This document shows positions 11,385-22,889 of a stretch of DNA of 64,000 nt, one piece after another. Origin of the DNA: Epiperipatus broadwayi. Its lineage: Eukaryota > Onychophora > Udeonychophora > Euonychophora > Peripatidae. A model generated the notes under the pieces. The model was given only the letters and a program-made list of their open reading frames with translations. It searched no databases and was not told the DNA's origin. Positions within the stretch are counted from its first letter, which is position 1. Each line of letters begins with the position of its first letter. The stretch lies in the NCBI GenBank assembly GCA_028023455.1, contig JAQFVV010000017.1:4682098-4746097 (forward strand), written 5' to 3'. Position numbers and translations under genes: made by a program.

Positions 11385-12254
11385 CAGGGGTGGGAAACTG
11401 ATTTCTGCCATGGGTCATTTAGATATTTGTAATCTCATTTGCCGGCTACACAAAATTATCGATTTAAAAATTCAGCCTATTATATTTGATCAGAAATTTA
11501 ATTATCTCTAGTTATTAACGATGGGCAACCTTTTCAACTGGTAGACCAATTTCAACTTTTCTCTTTTAAATGAGGGCCATAATTTTTGTGAATTAAAAAT
11601 AACACAATTACTGGCTGTTAAATATTTAGTGACAATTTTTCAGAATAATCTTGAACTTATGTTCGTGACATTCTCAATTTTTTTTAATATTCTGGACAGA
11701 TTAATTATACTGCAGCTAGGATGCAATTTTTTATAAACCTTTCAGAAAATTGTTTCAAATTTTCTGCTTTTTAAAAAAAAAACTTACAGAATGCTTTGGT
11801 CCATTTCATTTCAAATGTGCAATTTTCTTTGTCAATCTTACTCTGCGTAGCCATCCTAATAAAATAAAAAGTTAAAAGCAAAATAATCATAATAAAATGA
11901 AATGAAATTTGAGTTTATTTTTATTAATGCTGTTCGTCTGCGAAAATCACTTCAAAAACAAAATGCTTTTAGCATTGTAGATTTAATCCGAGTCAAATAG
12001 ATTCCACAATATAAATAATTTGTTGGAATATTGCACCTCTTATAGAATGAAGTTTAACTATTATAAAGATTGGAGAGAGAAAAAGATGTAGTTGAGAAAA
12101 TAAATATTTTTATTTTACTCTTAATTTATATTTGCACTGCACTATGTGCATGTTTTAATAGAAGTTTTATAAGGGCCATTTTATATATTTGTGAAAATGT
12201 CTGGGGGAGGGGGCATACTGAGAGTTTTCGAGGACCGGAGATTCCCCTCCCCTG
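11385..12254. mobile_element. Non-autonomous hAT element with perfect 8-bp target duplication
   Basis: The element begins 'caggggtggg' at 11385 and ends with the near-inverted 'cccctcccctg' at 12254. It is flanked on both sides by CTCTAAAC (11377-11384 and 12255-12262). An 8-bp duplication and CAGGGGTGGG-type termini are diagnostic of hAT elements. The left subterminal part resembles the 'gggtgggaaac...gccatgggtc' pattern of many animal hAT MITEs. No transposase domain is visible. The 94-codon frame at 12070 running out of the right end is probably chance. The intact target duplication shows a clean insertion. Confidence 0.85.
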
Positions 12255-12262
12255 CTCTAAAC

Positions 12263-13395
12263 AACAGCATTTAATAAATTATATTATAGTTCAGAAGTTA
12301 GAATGCAGAAGTTCATATTATACAAAATACTTAAAAGTATATATCATTGAATAAATTGTAGATTAGTACACTCGAGACTAAAATAATAATAGCATTAAAA
12401 ATAAACTCTTATCATAATTCTATTTCATTCAAGTTTTAGAAATATATATTGCTAAATTTGTATCAATTATTAAAACTAAAATGTTCAGTTTAAATTTTCA
12501 AGGTGTTATAAGATAAGGATATTAAAACAAAGAATCCTAACTGGTCCTCTGACAGTGATTCATGATTTGATTAAAAAGAAAATGTACCATGTTATGCTTC
12601 ACAAAATAATAAATTGAAATATAGGATTTCTTAAACAATATATAATAGTTTAAAGATAAAAGTTCAACAGCTGATAGGAAATCTTAAAAATAATGATTAA
12701 AACTGTAAAGGAGATACAAACTGGTCAGGGTCACTTGATACTGTTTTAACTTAAAATCAGATGGTGATACATATATATTAGTGACCAAAGAAAAAACTAA
12801 TTGATAAGAAATAAAATACATTTGTTTTGAAAATATTAAGACATTTACAGGCTTTGAAAATAATTTATTTATGTTAATAAAAGTAAACATTTTAAGTAAT
12901 ATAAATTGCTTTCATTTAACACAGCTTTTGTCATGGATTAGTTCTTGTTTGGTAAAATATCTAAATTTTACTGCTTTTATTTAATACAGTTGCCAAATAG
13001 TAATTGCTTTTTGGAATATCATAAAAAATACAATTTTATATTGTTTAAAATGTTTATTTTTATTAACATAACAATAACATACTAAATAGTAAATATATTA
13101 ATTTAAAAATTATCTATCAAACTTAAATGTTTTTTTGCTAAACAAACTATTTTCAAAGTCTATATATTTTTTTTTTTTTTTATCGATTAGATTTTTTGGC
13201 TATTGATATATAGCGTAAGACTCCATCGAATGTTTAGTATGTATGCTGAAACTTGTTTTTTTGACCCCTTGAAAATAACATTGATCTGAAAAAATTCTAT
13301 TAAATCCATGGATGAAATTTATATGATGATATTTTGATCAGGTGAGAGACTATTTGGATCATCTTTTGAATAATGAAATTTAAACATCTGTATAG
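12263..13395. other. AT-rich sequence without recognised feature
   Basis: No supportable gene or repeat structure. Confidence 0.4.
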
Positions 13396-13399
13396 TTTT

Positions 13400-13845
13400 G
13401 AAGAAGAAAAAAGGTTCAAGTCCTGATGATATCTGTAGAAGTTTTAAAATATGGTAGTGCTATGGACATTTAACTGAAGAGCAATACAGAGACTTCAAAC
13501 TACTCAACGAAGTATGGAGAGATGCTCGTTAGGTATAACAAGAAGAGATCAAAAACAATACATGGATGAGAGAATAAGTTTTATTGATATTGTTGAAAGA
13601 GTTAAGAGACTGAAGTGGAATTGGGCTGGACATATTGCTAGAAGAGATGATAATAGATGGACAGTTGAAATCATAAACTGGATTCAAAGTGATTGTAAAA
13701 GATCTAGAGGGAGTCCATGCGAGATGATGAATGAAATAAAGTGTGCTGGAGTGATGTGGAGAAGAGTGGCTAGAGATCGGAGAATATGGATTGAACTTGG
13801 AGAGACTTTCATCCTGCAATGGATTGATAATGGTTGAAAATGATA
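13400..13845 (+). mobile_element. RTE LINE fragment with internal deletion (copy 3)
   Basis: A short piece of the RT start (KKKKGSSPDDI-like, about 13400-13440) joins directly to the C-terminal region. The 107-codon frame at 13514-13837 reads MERCSLGITRRDQKQ..., with 'RVKRLKWNWAGHIARRDDNR', and ends in a GETFILQW-type tail. This matches the C-terminus of the RTE LINE at 59190-59511 closely. Almost all of endonuclease and RT is missing, so the copy is dead. The minus-strand frame at 13529-13819 is its shadow. Confidence 0.85.
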
Positions 13846-13849
13846 GTGT

Positions 13850-14471
13850 TATCTGTTTTGCTTATAAATGTTTCCTTGCAAAAGCAACTTAATTTTGAAC
13901 TTTTAGCGTTTCAGACTCACTTGATTTGTAGTATATCACTCAAATCTATGGAGGACATTGAAAATCGTCGAAAACAAATTTTCCACATTTTGTTATATAA
14001 AAATCTTCAAAAGTCAGTGCCCCATTATCATAGAGAGGGCTTGCTTTAAAGCTTTTAATGTGTTTTCATTTCACCAACAAAAGAATTTTACCTTTCCATT
14101 AAAACAATATTTTTTATCACTTCAAAATTTAGATTTTTTTTTTTTAAATCTCAAAAAATATCACTTTCAGTTTGTTTAAAACATTGTTAAATTTAATTAT
14201 ATTTTCAGCATGGTATGAGAATAGTTAAAATAAAAACCTCCTGCTTACACTATATATTACTGGCACACAATATTTTTATATATATACTTTAAACTGCAAA
14301 TTCATTAAGCCATTTATCAAATTGTAATTTGCTTCATTTTATGAATTCCTTTAAGTAATTATTAATTATGGACTGATCAGAAAAAGTTAAGTTGACTACA
14401 AGTTTCACAGAATTGAACTCAATTCTTTTTTATTCTGAAATCTTGATGTTTCAAGATTTACCTGAATTAAC
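13850..14471. other. AT-rich sequence without recognised feature
   Basis: Two overlapping short open frames (13834-14049 and 13958-14179) show no domain signal, and I treat them as chance. Confidence 0.4.
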
Positions 14472-14842
14472 ATTACATTCAAATATCAGCCTTTCAAGCT
14501 AATTGAGCACGCGCCTTTTGAGAGCGTTAAATAAATGAATACTTTCCTCTTCAATCCAAGATATAGTATTTATGCAGGAATAAAAAGGATCCTCTTATTC
14601 CTACGACTCAAATTCTTTTATATGAGCAAATCTGAAGTACTATTGAGTAGTGCGTGAGTAGAATTCTCACTTTAAATTACTATTTACAATGTTTTTTGAC
14701 TGAATGATGTTGGTGAAATTACTTAGAATTTACTAAACGTCATTCTTACTGAAACTTAATTAGGAGTAAATAAGCAATTATTTTATCTAGCGCCATGTTT
14801 ACAATTATATTACATTCAAATATCAGCCTTTCAAGCTAATTG
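14472..14842. repeat. Family E repeat bounded by identical 34-bp direct repeats
   Basis: An identical 34-bp word starting 'attacattcaaatatcagcc' occurs at 14472-14505 and 14809-14842, giving a period of 337 bp. The enclosed sequence includes 'gcaggaataaaaaggatcct' and 'gagtagaattctcac'. An inverted copy lies at 22282-22640. Direct terminal repeats suggest either a very short LTR-like (TRIM-type) element or a 1.1-unit remnant of a tandem repeat. No coding capacity. Confidence 0.7.
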
Positions 14843-14949
14843 TAACAGTAGATATATCTTGGATGCCAGCATCTTTTATTAAAGACAAGTGAAGTTGATT
14901 GTCTTTGCAGATGGAGAAAATGGATTTTGTCAGTATTATCATGTTTAGC

Positions 14950-17235
14950 AAGAATGCAAATTACCCATTATATTCAACAGAAGTACTGTAGGTGTCAAAA
15001 TATTTTTGCAGACATGGACAGTTTCATTATCACTGAAGGAATAAAACTTTGCAATGAGTTTAGATAGGCGACTATGAGGACAGTGATTTTTTTTTTTTTT
15101 TATGTTCTGGAACTGGCTTTTGCCTTTTTGAATCTTGAAGTTAATTTTGTTTTTCTGATCTTGTGGTCTTCACTAGTATAGTATTTTAAATGGATATCTA
15201 GAATTCACTGTGTCAAAAAGATTTTTGGGATTGTAGGATTTTTGAAGATTACCTTTGATAGCAAGTGCTTGACGATTTTTACCTAGGTCACCAGACACAC
15301 ACACTTCCTATGAGATATGGTAAAGAAATGACAGTAAATTCAAAATTTTATGTTGACATATATTCAAAAAAAATTTTTTATATAGATCAGCACAGTCATC
15401 CAAAAAATAATAGATTTTTTTAAGGTTTAGTATCATATTTTTAAGAGTTGGTATAATTTCGGGTTGAAATATATAAAAATTAACTGTTAATTATCAAATT
15501 ATCAGGAATGAACAGAACATTAACATTTTACGTTAATCTTAATTGTACACAATAGTAGAGATGCTATCATTTGCTTTTTTATCCGATGATAAAATATTTT
15601 ACAAGATAAAAGAATAATTTTCTGCAAAATTGTGAATTATGACAGTCTTTTTCTGACTAATATCTTTTAAGAAATTGAAGAATGACTTTTGTCTCTCTTT
15701 AAAAAACTCATGGATTTTAAGTTTCAATAATTCTTAACACAAAAAAAAAAAAAAACATTAAATTCTTAATTTTTAATCAGAATCTAACATACAACAATGT
15801 GTAGACATCCACTTTTTAAAATTAATTTTAGCAAGGAAAATCATCCTCGAACTTTTAAAATAGTCATTATCACAGCATTCCCTACATCCTCAATATGCTG
15901 AGTTGCAGATTTGTTTGTTCAAACGTGTTCAATAAAAATTTAAAAGGGTAAGTTCTCTATTATTCAAACTTATCCTTCACTTATGCACTTTGTTTATCAT
16001 AAACGTTGATTGATGTGAAAACAACACATACTCTCCAATTCACTATTTCCATCTAAAATGCATTGAATTTTGGATGTAATTCACAAAATTTGGTCGAATC
16101 CACTTTTGTTTTCGGGATATTGCTTTCTCAATGTTTAATAAAAAGTTCTTGGCCTTTATACAATTGTAAAGTTGCAGATTGTGGAATTCAAGTCTGTCAA
16201 TCATAGCCAATTCTGTCTCTTCCTATACTCGAACATTTTTGACTCCTGAGCAATAAACCATTTGATTATTTATAAAGAAATTCTTTCCGAACATCTAATA
16301 GATGAATTTCATTTTCTAATTGAAATGTTCTTTTGGGTTTTTTTTTTTTAAAACAGACACCACTATTAATCTAGTCATTGATATAAAAATTTATTAAAGA
16401 ATAACATCAAGAAAATAATTATTTCCTGTGTCATAAATTGTTTTTACAGTTCAAGCTGTATAATTACTAATATCAAAATCTTCTAGAATTTTAAAAACTG
16501 ACCAAATTTTTGGTACGAGTGATAAAATAATTATTTGTTCACTATTCTTTTGTCCAGCTTAATCCTAAACAAGTTGTTTCTACAGTAGTAACAATTTTAT
16601 CCATTTTTAGTCTTGCATAATTAAGATGATAGTTTTTTTAATAGATGACTCACTAAATTCTTTCTTCATTATTTGGACAGGATATTGCAATATCATATAC
16701 CACGCTCAGATTCTTTGGAAACGTACTTATAACTTTTTTTGACATTTATCATATATTTTTATGGCATCTTTAATTCAAAATTACTTAATAAATCCAACTT
16801 GTAACTTTTTTTGACTTGTGACAATAACTCTATGATTATTTTTAGAAAATAAATTACATTTCAGTGAGTTATTGGACTATTTTTTTTTCAAGTATACTGA
16901 AATATAAATGAAGCACAGTGCATGAACCCCATTATAACCGTTCTTAATTAGAATTTGTCTACACATCCATCTTAGCAGACCCCAATCCTACATTATTGCT
17001 GCAATGGGATTATGAAAATGATGAGTACAAGCTTCTGCCCTTATATAATAAACTTAAGTGTTTCTTTTTATTAGATTTTGTTAGGAACAGAAATGTATTC
17101 AATAAACTTAAATGTTTCTTTTTATTAGATTTTGTTAGAAACAGAAATGTATTCAATTATCTCATTCAATTCCCTAAACATTTCATCAAAATCGTGGTTT
17201 GTAAAGCAATTTACACATTGAAAGGCTAAGCTTAA
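14950..17235 (-). pseudogene. Fossil of a multicopy transposon-associated ORF (SENYSF / DGAAAQYKN family)
   Basis: Translating the minus strand around 15740-15600 gives 'FFKERQKSFFNFLKDI' followed by 'TVIIHNFAENYSFIL'. Around 15480-15370 it gives 'IIPTLKNMILNLKKS' and a degraded FSDGA-x-QYKNF-like stretch. Around 15270-15180 it gives 'ALAIKGNLQKSYNPKNLFD'. From memory this order matches a large uncharacterised ORF repeated in many invertebrate genomes (SENYSFVLQ ... SDGAAAQYKN ... GVGGTVKRLA-ASLQ). I cannot verify the family name. Stops and frameshifts are numerous. The probable N-terminal half extends to about 17200, where a 54-bp tandem duplication occurs. The mobile-element class is unknown. 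Confidence 0.55.
17047..17154. repeat. Two-copy 54-bp tandem duplication
   Basis: The unit beginning 'aataaacttaa' at 17047 is repeated at 17101 with three or so substitutions. The 54-bp period preserves an open frame (18 codons) on the plus strand, but the likely coding fossil is on the other strand. Confidence 0.85.
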
Positions 17236-17239
17236 CATT

Positions 17240-18160
17240 TCACAGTGTAGAGCCCAATATTAAAATAATGCATAATGAAACTCAGTTCATTTCTATATGT
17301 TCTTAAAAGTGTGATAGCAAAATCTTTTTATAACAAAAATTTGGATGTAAAGCAAGATATTTAAATTTAACGTGATTTTTTAAAAGAAATTGAAAGTTGT
17401 ATTTTTGAGATTTTCAAAAACTGAAACTATTGCCTCTGTATTTCTTTTGCACATCAAATAAAAAAGCATTGTAAACCAAAAACCGGCTCTTTATTAAGAA
17501 AGGGTTACCGAGGATAAATTTTATATATAAGAATTTGAGCAATTTTTGTATTTTGATTATTTTCAAGATTCATATAAAAAACAACAAGTTCAAAAATTCT
17601 AAAAATCGGATTTTCAATGATATTTAGGTAATTCACAATTCATATTCAAATAAGTTTTGGTGATGAGGAAAATTTAATGGGTCTTCTCATAATTTCGTCC
17701 AAATTAAGAAAAATTGCTCTGGGTAAAATTGACAATATTGCACTCATTTAAGTTTAATAAATAGAATGGTAATCTGTCCCCAACTTCTTTGTTTAACTGT
17801 TGTTTCTATTCTCATGTTGACATCTAATTTTCCTCAGTTTTTTTAATATTTATGTGCAATGTTATTCTTTTTTTCTATCCTAAAATTTAAGTTATACATT
17901 GGTAACTTTGTTTTTTAATGGAAGATAATTGGGAATGAATTTTATGCCAACACTAGCTGCAAATGATATAGAAGAGATTGTATAGTATGATATTGGAATT
18001 TTTTTTTATATATCTTTTTGGTATATCTCAATTTTTGTTTCCTTACTTTGGCTGTAATGATCATTTAAAATAATTTGACTTCATCTACCATTAATAAATT
18101 TTGGTGCTTGTCTTATAGATAAAGATTCCATTGGATGGTGCCGTTTTCAAGCTAAAACTA
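17240..18160. other. AT-rich sequence without recognised feature
   Basis: Nothing supportable. It may contain further upstream remains of the fossil ORF to its left. Confidence 0.35.
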
Positions 18161-18164
18161 TAAA

Positions 18165-18330
18165 ATATGACCATTCCCGGGCCGTTGATTATAATAATTT
18201 TGCTGTGCTTTTTTGTAATGCGAAAATAAAAACAAAACAAAATCGTCTTTTATAAATATTATTTTTTATTTTCGCATTACAAAAAAGCACCGCAAAATTA
18301 TTATAATCAACGGCCCAGGAATAGTCATAT
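18165..18330. repeat. Fold-back (palindromic) repeat
   Basis: The left arm 'gggccgttgattataataat' continues as '...gcttttttgtaatgcgaaaa'. The right arm is its inverted complement, ending 'attataatcaacggccc'. Arms of roughly 65 bp surround a loop of about 30 bp. This looks like a MITE-like hairpin or a fold-back element. Downstream (18420-18440) is a GTT microsatellite, and 18615-18660 has degenerate TTTAGG-like repeats. Confidence 0.8.
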
Positions 18331-18339
18331 TTGATTCGT

Positions 18340-20269
18340 GTTTTTTCTATCGCATATTTTTTTAATTGAGTTACGGCATTTTTTTATCAATTTTCTATCG
18401 GATATTTTTTTACTTGTGTTACGACTTTTTGTTGTTGTTGTTGTTGTTTAACTAAAAAATAATAATCGTAATAAAAAGTAAAATTTCTTAGTCTATTTTT
18501 TATTTTTTTAATCTTCGTTTTACATTTCTTTTTTTTTTTTTTTATAGACAAAGAGATATTACGGCTATTTTTTACTTGAAATAGAATGATAATAAAAAAG
18601 TAAAAGTTGTTACTGTTAGTTTTAGGTTTAGGTTTAGTTTTATAGATATGGTTAGTTTTAGGGTTATTGTTCTGTTGTTTGTAATGCTAAAATAAAAAAA
18701 TTCAAAATCGTAACCGTACTCGGACAAAATAAAGTCAAACTTTTTTAAACAACAACAAACACATATAAATGTCTTCTTTACTTACTAAACATGTTTATAA
18801 TATTTGCTCTGTATGAAATTTACAAAAAAACGTGTATATTTGTACCTTTCTTACTGGATATTTTTTTTGGTACCGCTCTTTTTTTACTTCAAAAATATAC
18901 ACACGGTGTCTCATGGAATGTTACGAACAGTACGTTACTTGACGCGTTATCTAATTGCAACTCACTAAAAACATAGATATTTAACATTTTCCCAATTAAA
19001 ACTTCAATACAGTACGTTGTAAAAAGTCTTAAAATTATTACTTTAAAAAATGTGAACATTTCAATACTTTAAAATAAAAAAAATCCAATGAAAACAACAT
19101 TTCCATCCAATTCAAATACAAACTCTCTCATCAAGCCGTAACTATTTTATAAACTGTGCAAATTCGGAAAATGTAATTGCTGCGATGCGACATACATGCT
19201 GTACTGCGATGTGACATAGCGGCCTGCATTCTGTAGCACAACAAAAAAGTTGTATTATAGAAAAGGCGGGTTCGACCGTGTCGGCCGCGGAAACATTTTT
19301 ATGTGTTTTGGCACGAAAACCGCACCATAGAACAGCGTCTTTAGCTATAAGATGAGTACCTAAATTTTTTCATGTAACTGTCTTTATCAAACACTCTGGT
19401 TGCATTTTTGGGAATAGCTTTTTTTATATATTGCCGTAATGCTTGAACACTTTTATTTCAGTTATATTTTCCCTATTTGCATTTTTTAGTAAACTTATTA
19501 AAAACTGAATTTTTGATCTTAGGAAGGACTGTTGTAATTTTGCAACTTGTTGGCTTTTTTTTATCTTATTTGTAATATCACTTTGGTTTTTAATATTTAT
19601 TTTTCTGGATGCTTTATCTTTATTTATTTTTTCAGTTTCATCGTTTATTTTTACTTCCATCCATACGTCATCACGTCTAAAATCTCAAAGTGAATACTGA
19701 TGTTAGCTCTAAATGCCCTATTTATTTTCTCTAAATAATATCTGGTGCTAAATAAATTAGTGATATATGTTTAACTTCACTCAGTATTTGCTTCAGAACC
19801 TATTTGTCTAGTAATACTTAAGTTTTTTTAAGACTGTAATCTTATATCTGTGAATCCAGCAGATTATGTTTTCTTATATAGTTGACTGCTTGAAAAATAT
19901 TGAAATCACAAAAACTTATTCTTTTTACAAGTCCATATAATCCAGTAGCACTTTTTTGATTTCCAAATTTGATATTTCTGTTCTTGATTACTAGAAACAT
20001 ATGAGTTAGTTTATTGAAGATGGTTTAAAAGATAATAAATTTTATGCTCAGTTTTGAAATTATGAAATAAGTAATTCTTTGTTTATATATCAAGTTATAG
20101 ACTCCCCCCCCCCTCCAATTTAAACACTTTTTTTTAATATTGGACTAATCATATGCTAACTTATTTTAGGATGTTAAAATTCAATATAATTTTTTTGTAA
20201 TTATTAATATGTATGCATTATATCTTAAATTAAATTATTGTTTTATATATGTGTACCTTTTTATTTTAG
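18340..20269. other. Sequence upstream of the first visible UBL4A exon
   Basis: AT-rich, with a modestly CpG-richer patch at about 19140-19350 that could be a promoter or an old insertion. I searched for a start exon encoding about 15 residues ending at a phase-0 donor and did not find one I would defend. Confidence 0.35.
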
Positions 20270-20375
20270 GTCACAGCCACGGAAACAATTATTTCTGTTA
20301 AAAAATTAGTTGCCAAAGAATTGGATGTACCAGTAGATCAACAAAGATTAGTATTTAGAGGGAAAACTCTATCTG
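20270..20375 (+). CDS. UBL4A: UBL4A/GET5 orthologue, internal exon (ubiquitin-like domain, first part)
   Basis: Encodes 'VTATETIISVKKLVAKELDV' then 'PVDQQRLVFRGKTLS'. This is the strand 2, helix and strand 3 part of a ubiquitin-like fold; the helix and the QQRL-F-GK-L signature match UBL4A/GET5. UBL4A works with BAG6 and GET4 in the cytosol, delivering tail-anchored membrane proteins to GET3/TRC40. The acceptor is TTTTATTTTAG before 20270 and the donor is G|GTAATC at 20375-20376. The exon starts in phase 0 and ends with one base of a codon. The preceding exon, with the start Met and first beta strand (about 15 residues in relatives), was not located. Confident because all three exons join in frame and match the family throughout. 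Confidence 0.93.
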
Positions 20376-22281
20376 GTAATCTCTTCATTGTTGAGTTTAT
20401 TTATTTTTTGTAATATGTGCATGCACCCACACTTAACATTCACATTCATTTCTTTATAATTAAATGTCCACTTTTTGTAAAAATTCTGTTTACATATCTG
20501 ATAATTAATATTTACTAAGGCTGTAAACCTCAAGAATATGCATGTGAAAATGCGATGGTAGGGATCTCTACAGGTCTTAACCACAAGCTTACGTTTTGGA
20601 AGAAAAGAGGGGAACCCTTCTTTACTTCAACCTACTTTTATATATAAATAGGTGAAGCTGAAGCGGTTAAATCTAAGAGCATGAAGCTATTCAATACTTC
20701 ACTAATTAAGTCCACATTTCTTATTACACATTAATACTCGCGAAATCTTTCGATTTACGACAGGTCTATGGAAAGATCTTATAGTTAGAAATCTATTACG
20801 ATAATTTAAAGTTGTAATTATAAATTTATTTAAACGCACATTGATTACGTAAGTAATATTTACTAAGGTAAACTTTTATCTGTAAAATAGTTTTAATTTC
20901 CATATATTAAAAAATCATCATAATTTAAACTAAACTACTAAGTTATGATAAAATGAGGTAAAACTGGTTTTTAAATATTGCCATATTTGCATTCATGTTG
21001 ACCTTTAGAATCTTAATGGTGATATTTCTAAATGTACGATTTTAAAATAAAATAAAAAAATCCTAGATCAAAACATGTAAGAGGTTGACAAATAGTGGCA
21101 CTCTAGCACCAAAAATAAACACATTTTCAAACCAGAAAATTTACTGAAGATTTTAAGATAATAACAGAGTAATAAAATCCAATGATAATTTTTAATTATC
21201 ATTCTTGTAATAATATTGCAAGTTCTCTATCAAGGTTCCAAAGACTGTCCAACTAAAAATCAAAGTTTTTCAAAGATCTGAACTTAAACAAAATAAAAAA
21301 GCCGCAATGAATATTTTTTTTGTTGTTTTTGTTGCAAAATTTTCTATATATCTTGATCTTTGAAAACTAAAGATAATTTCTTAATAAGCAATCTTTTTTT
21401 TTTATTAAGTCTACTTCATAATATCATTAATAACACCCAAGTTTTCTACTCCCAGTCTTTCTATCTCTTGCATCTCAATAACAATCCTGTTAGCAAAATG
21501 TTTAAAAATCTCTTAAATATAAACTTCTGATGACTACTAATAGTTCTTTACTAGTGATTTGAAACATGATATTAATATTCAAACTACTTACAGCAATCAA
21601 AGCTATTAGATAAGTCAGCTGTTTATTAAGATGCATATCAATCATTTAAGATTGATCTTCGCAGCATTCTTTACTCTAACTGTGATGTATAAAAATAAAT
21701 CACATTCATATTGTACCCCAGATATATACATATTTTTGATTTTTTGAATAAATAATGTCTTAGATTATTGTTTTTTACTATTTTCTCCAGTCTGTTTTTG
21801 CAACTGATATATTATATATATAAATGCACAATCTATACTTCTTTATCAAAGGATTCAGCGACTTAATGATATTATGAAAGTGAACCTACCAATAAAGGAT
21901 CATCCTAATGCAGCTGGCAACAAAAAGTAAGAATCACTCCAATGATGGCTGTATCACAAGCATTAATTTCAATTGGTTTCTCAACCAAAAAATAAACTTG
22001 CAAAAAAAATGAGACATATTGTGTAGTGAGCAGATTTAATAATTAAGTATTTAACTTAGGCATAATAATAATCTCTGGGAAAAAGTAATTGACTCCCTTT
22101 GTTTAAAACATCTATTATGTTTTAAAGGCATTTATTTTTCTATAAGAATCAATTACAACAGGTTTCAAAAAAGAAAAAAACAACCAGTTTTGATCATGAG
22201 GGAAGAGTCTACGACAGATTACAGATTTAAAAAAAGTGTTTTTACATTATTGACTTATACAAAATTATTTACATAAAAAAT
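20376..22281. other. UBL4A intron, 5' part
   Basis: First part of the 8.86-kb intron. AT-rich with no other gene seen; short frames here have no homology signal. Confidence 0.6.
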
Positions 22282-22640
22282 GCTGATCTTTGAATGTAAT
22301 ACAATTGTACATATAGCATCATATAAAAATAAATGCTTATTTACTTATAATTAAGTTTCAGTTAGAGTGACGTTTAGTAAATTCTAGACAATTTCACCGA
22401 CGTCATTCATTCAAACATCGTAAATAGTAATTTAAAGTGAGAATTCTACTCTCACGCTTTGCTCAACAGTACTTCAGATTTGCTCATATAAAAGAATTTG
22501 AGTCGTAGGAATAAGAGGATTCCTTTTATTCCTGCATAAATACTATATCTTGTATTGTAGAGGGAAGTATTCATTTATTATTTAACACTCGCAAAGGACA
22601 CATGCACAATTAGCTTGAAAGGCTGATCTTTGAATGTAAT
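22282..22640. repeat. Family E repeat, inverted copy
   Basis: Reverse-complement relative of 14472-14842. The direct repeat 'gctgatctttgaatgtaat' occurs at 22282-22300 and 22622-22640 (period 340). The right-hand repeat extends further left as 'caattagcttgaaag', matching the full 34-bp word of the other copy, while the left one is truncated. It sits in the UBL4A intron. Confidence 0.7.
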
Positions 22641-22889
22641 ATAAAAAATGATTTTAAAATTTGTTAAGAAGGGAAAGAAGAAAAAAATGTCCAAATCTTG
22701 AGGTATTATCATTGTTGCATTCATTTTCAGAGGGTGGTTTATCTTATTATGGTTTCACATGTTGTTGCATTAGAGACCAAGTGTTTTCAAACATTGTATG
22801 GGATGGTAGTTTACTATCTCTTTCTTTAAAAGTTTCCAGTTTATTCCAGAAGGTATACGGGTGTCTTCCTGCATTCAGTCATACATGAA

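Noticed and set aside
13834-14179. Two overlapping short plus-strand frames after the RTE fragment
   Set aside because: No domain or homology signal, AT-rich codon content; chance ORFs.
14700-14760. CTGAATGATG...GTGAAAT in family E, hammerhead-like at first sight
   Set aside because: Core has an inserted A and the other copy (22370-22430) does not keep it; no helix I pairing.
18615-18660. TTTAGG-like repeats suggesting telomeric sequence
   Set aside because: Only a few irregular units; interstitial low-complexity sequence is a simpler explanation.
21520-21570. CUGAUGA and GAAAC words close together
   Set aside because: Intervening sequence does not form a stem II and no helix I complementarity flanks it, so not a hammerhead.
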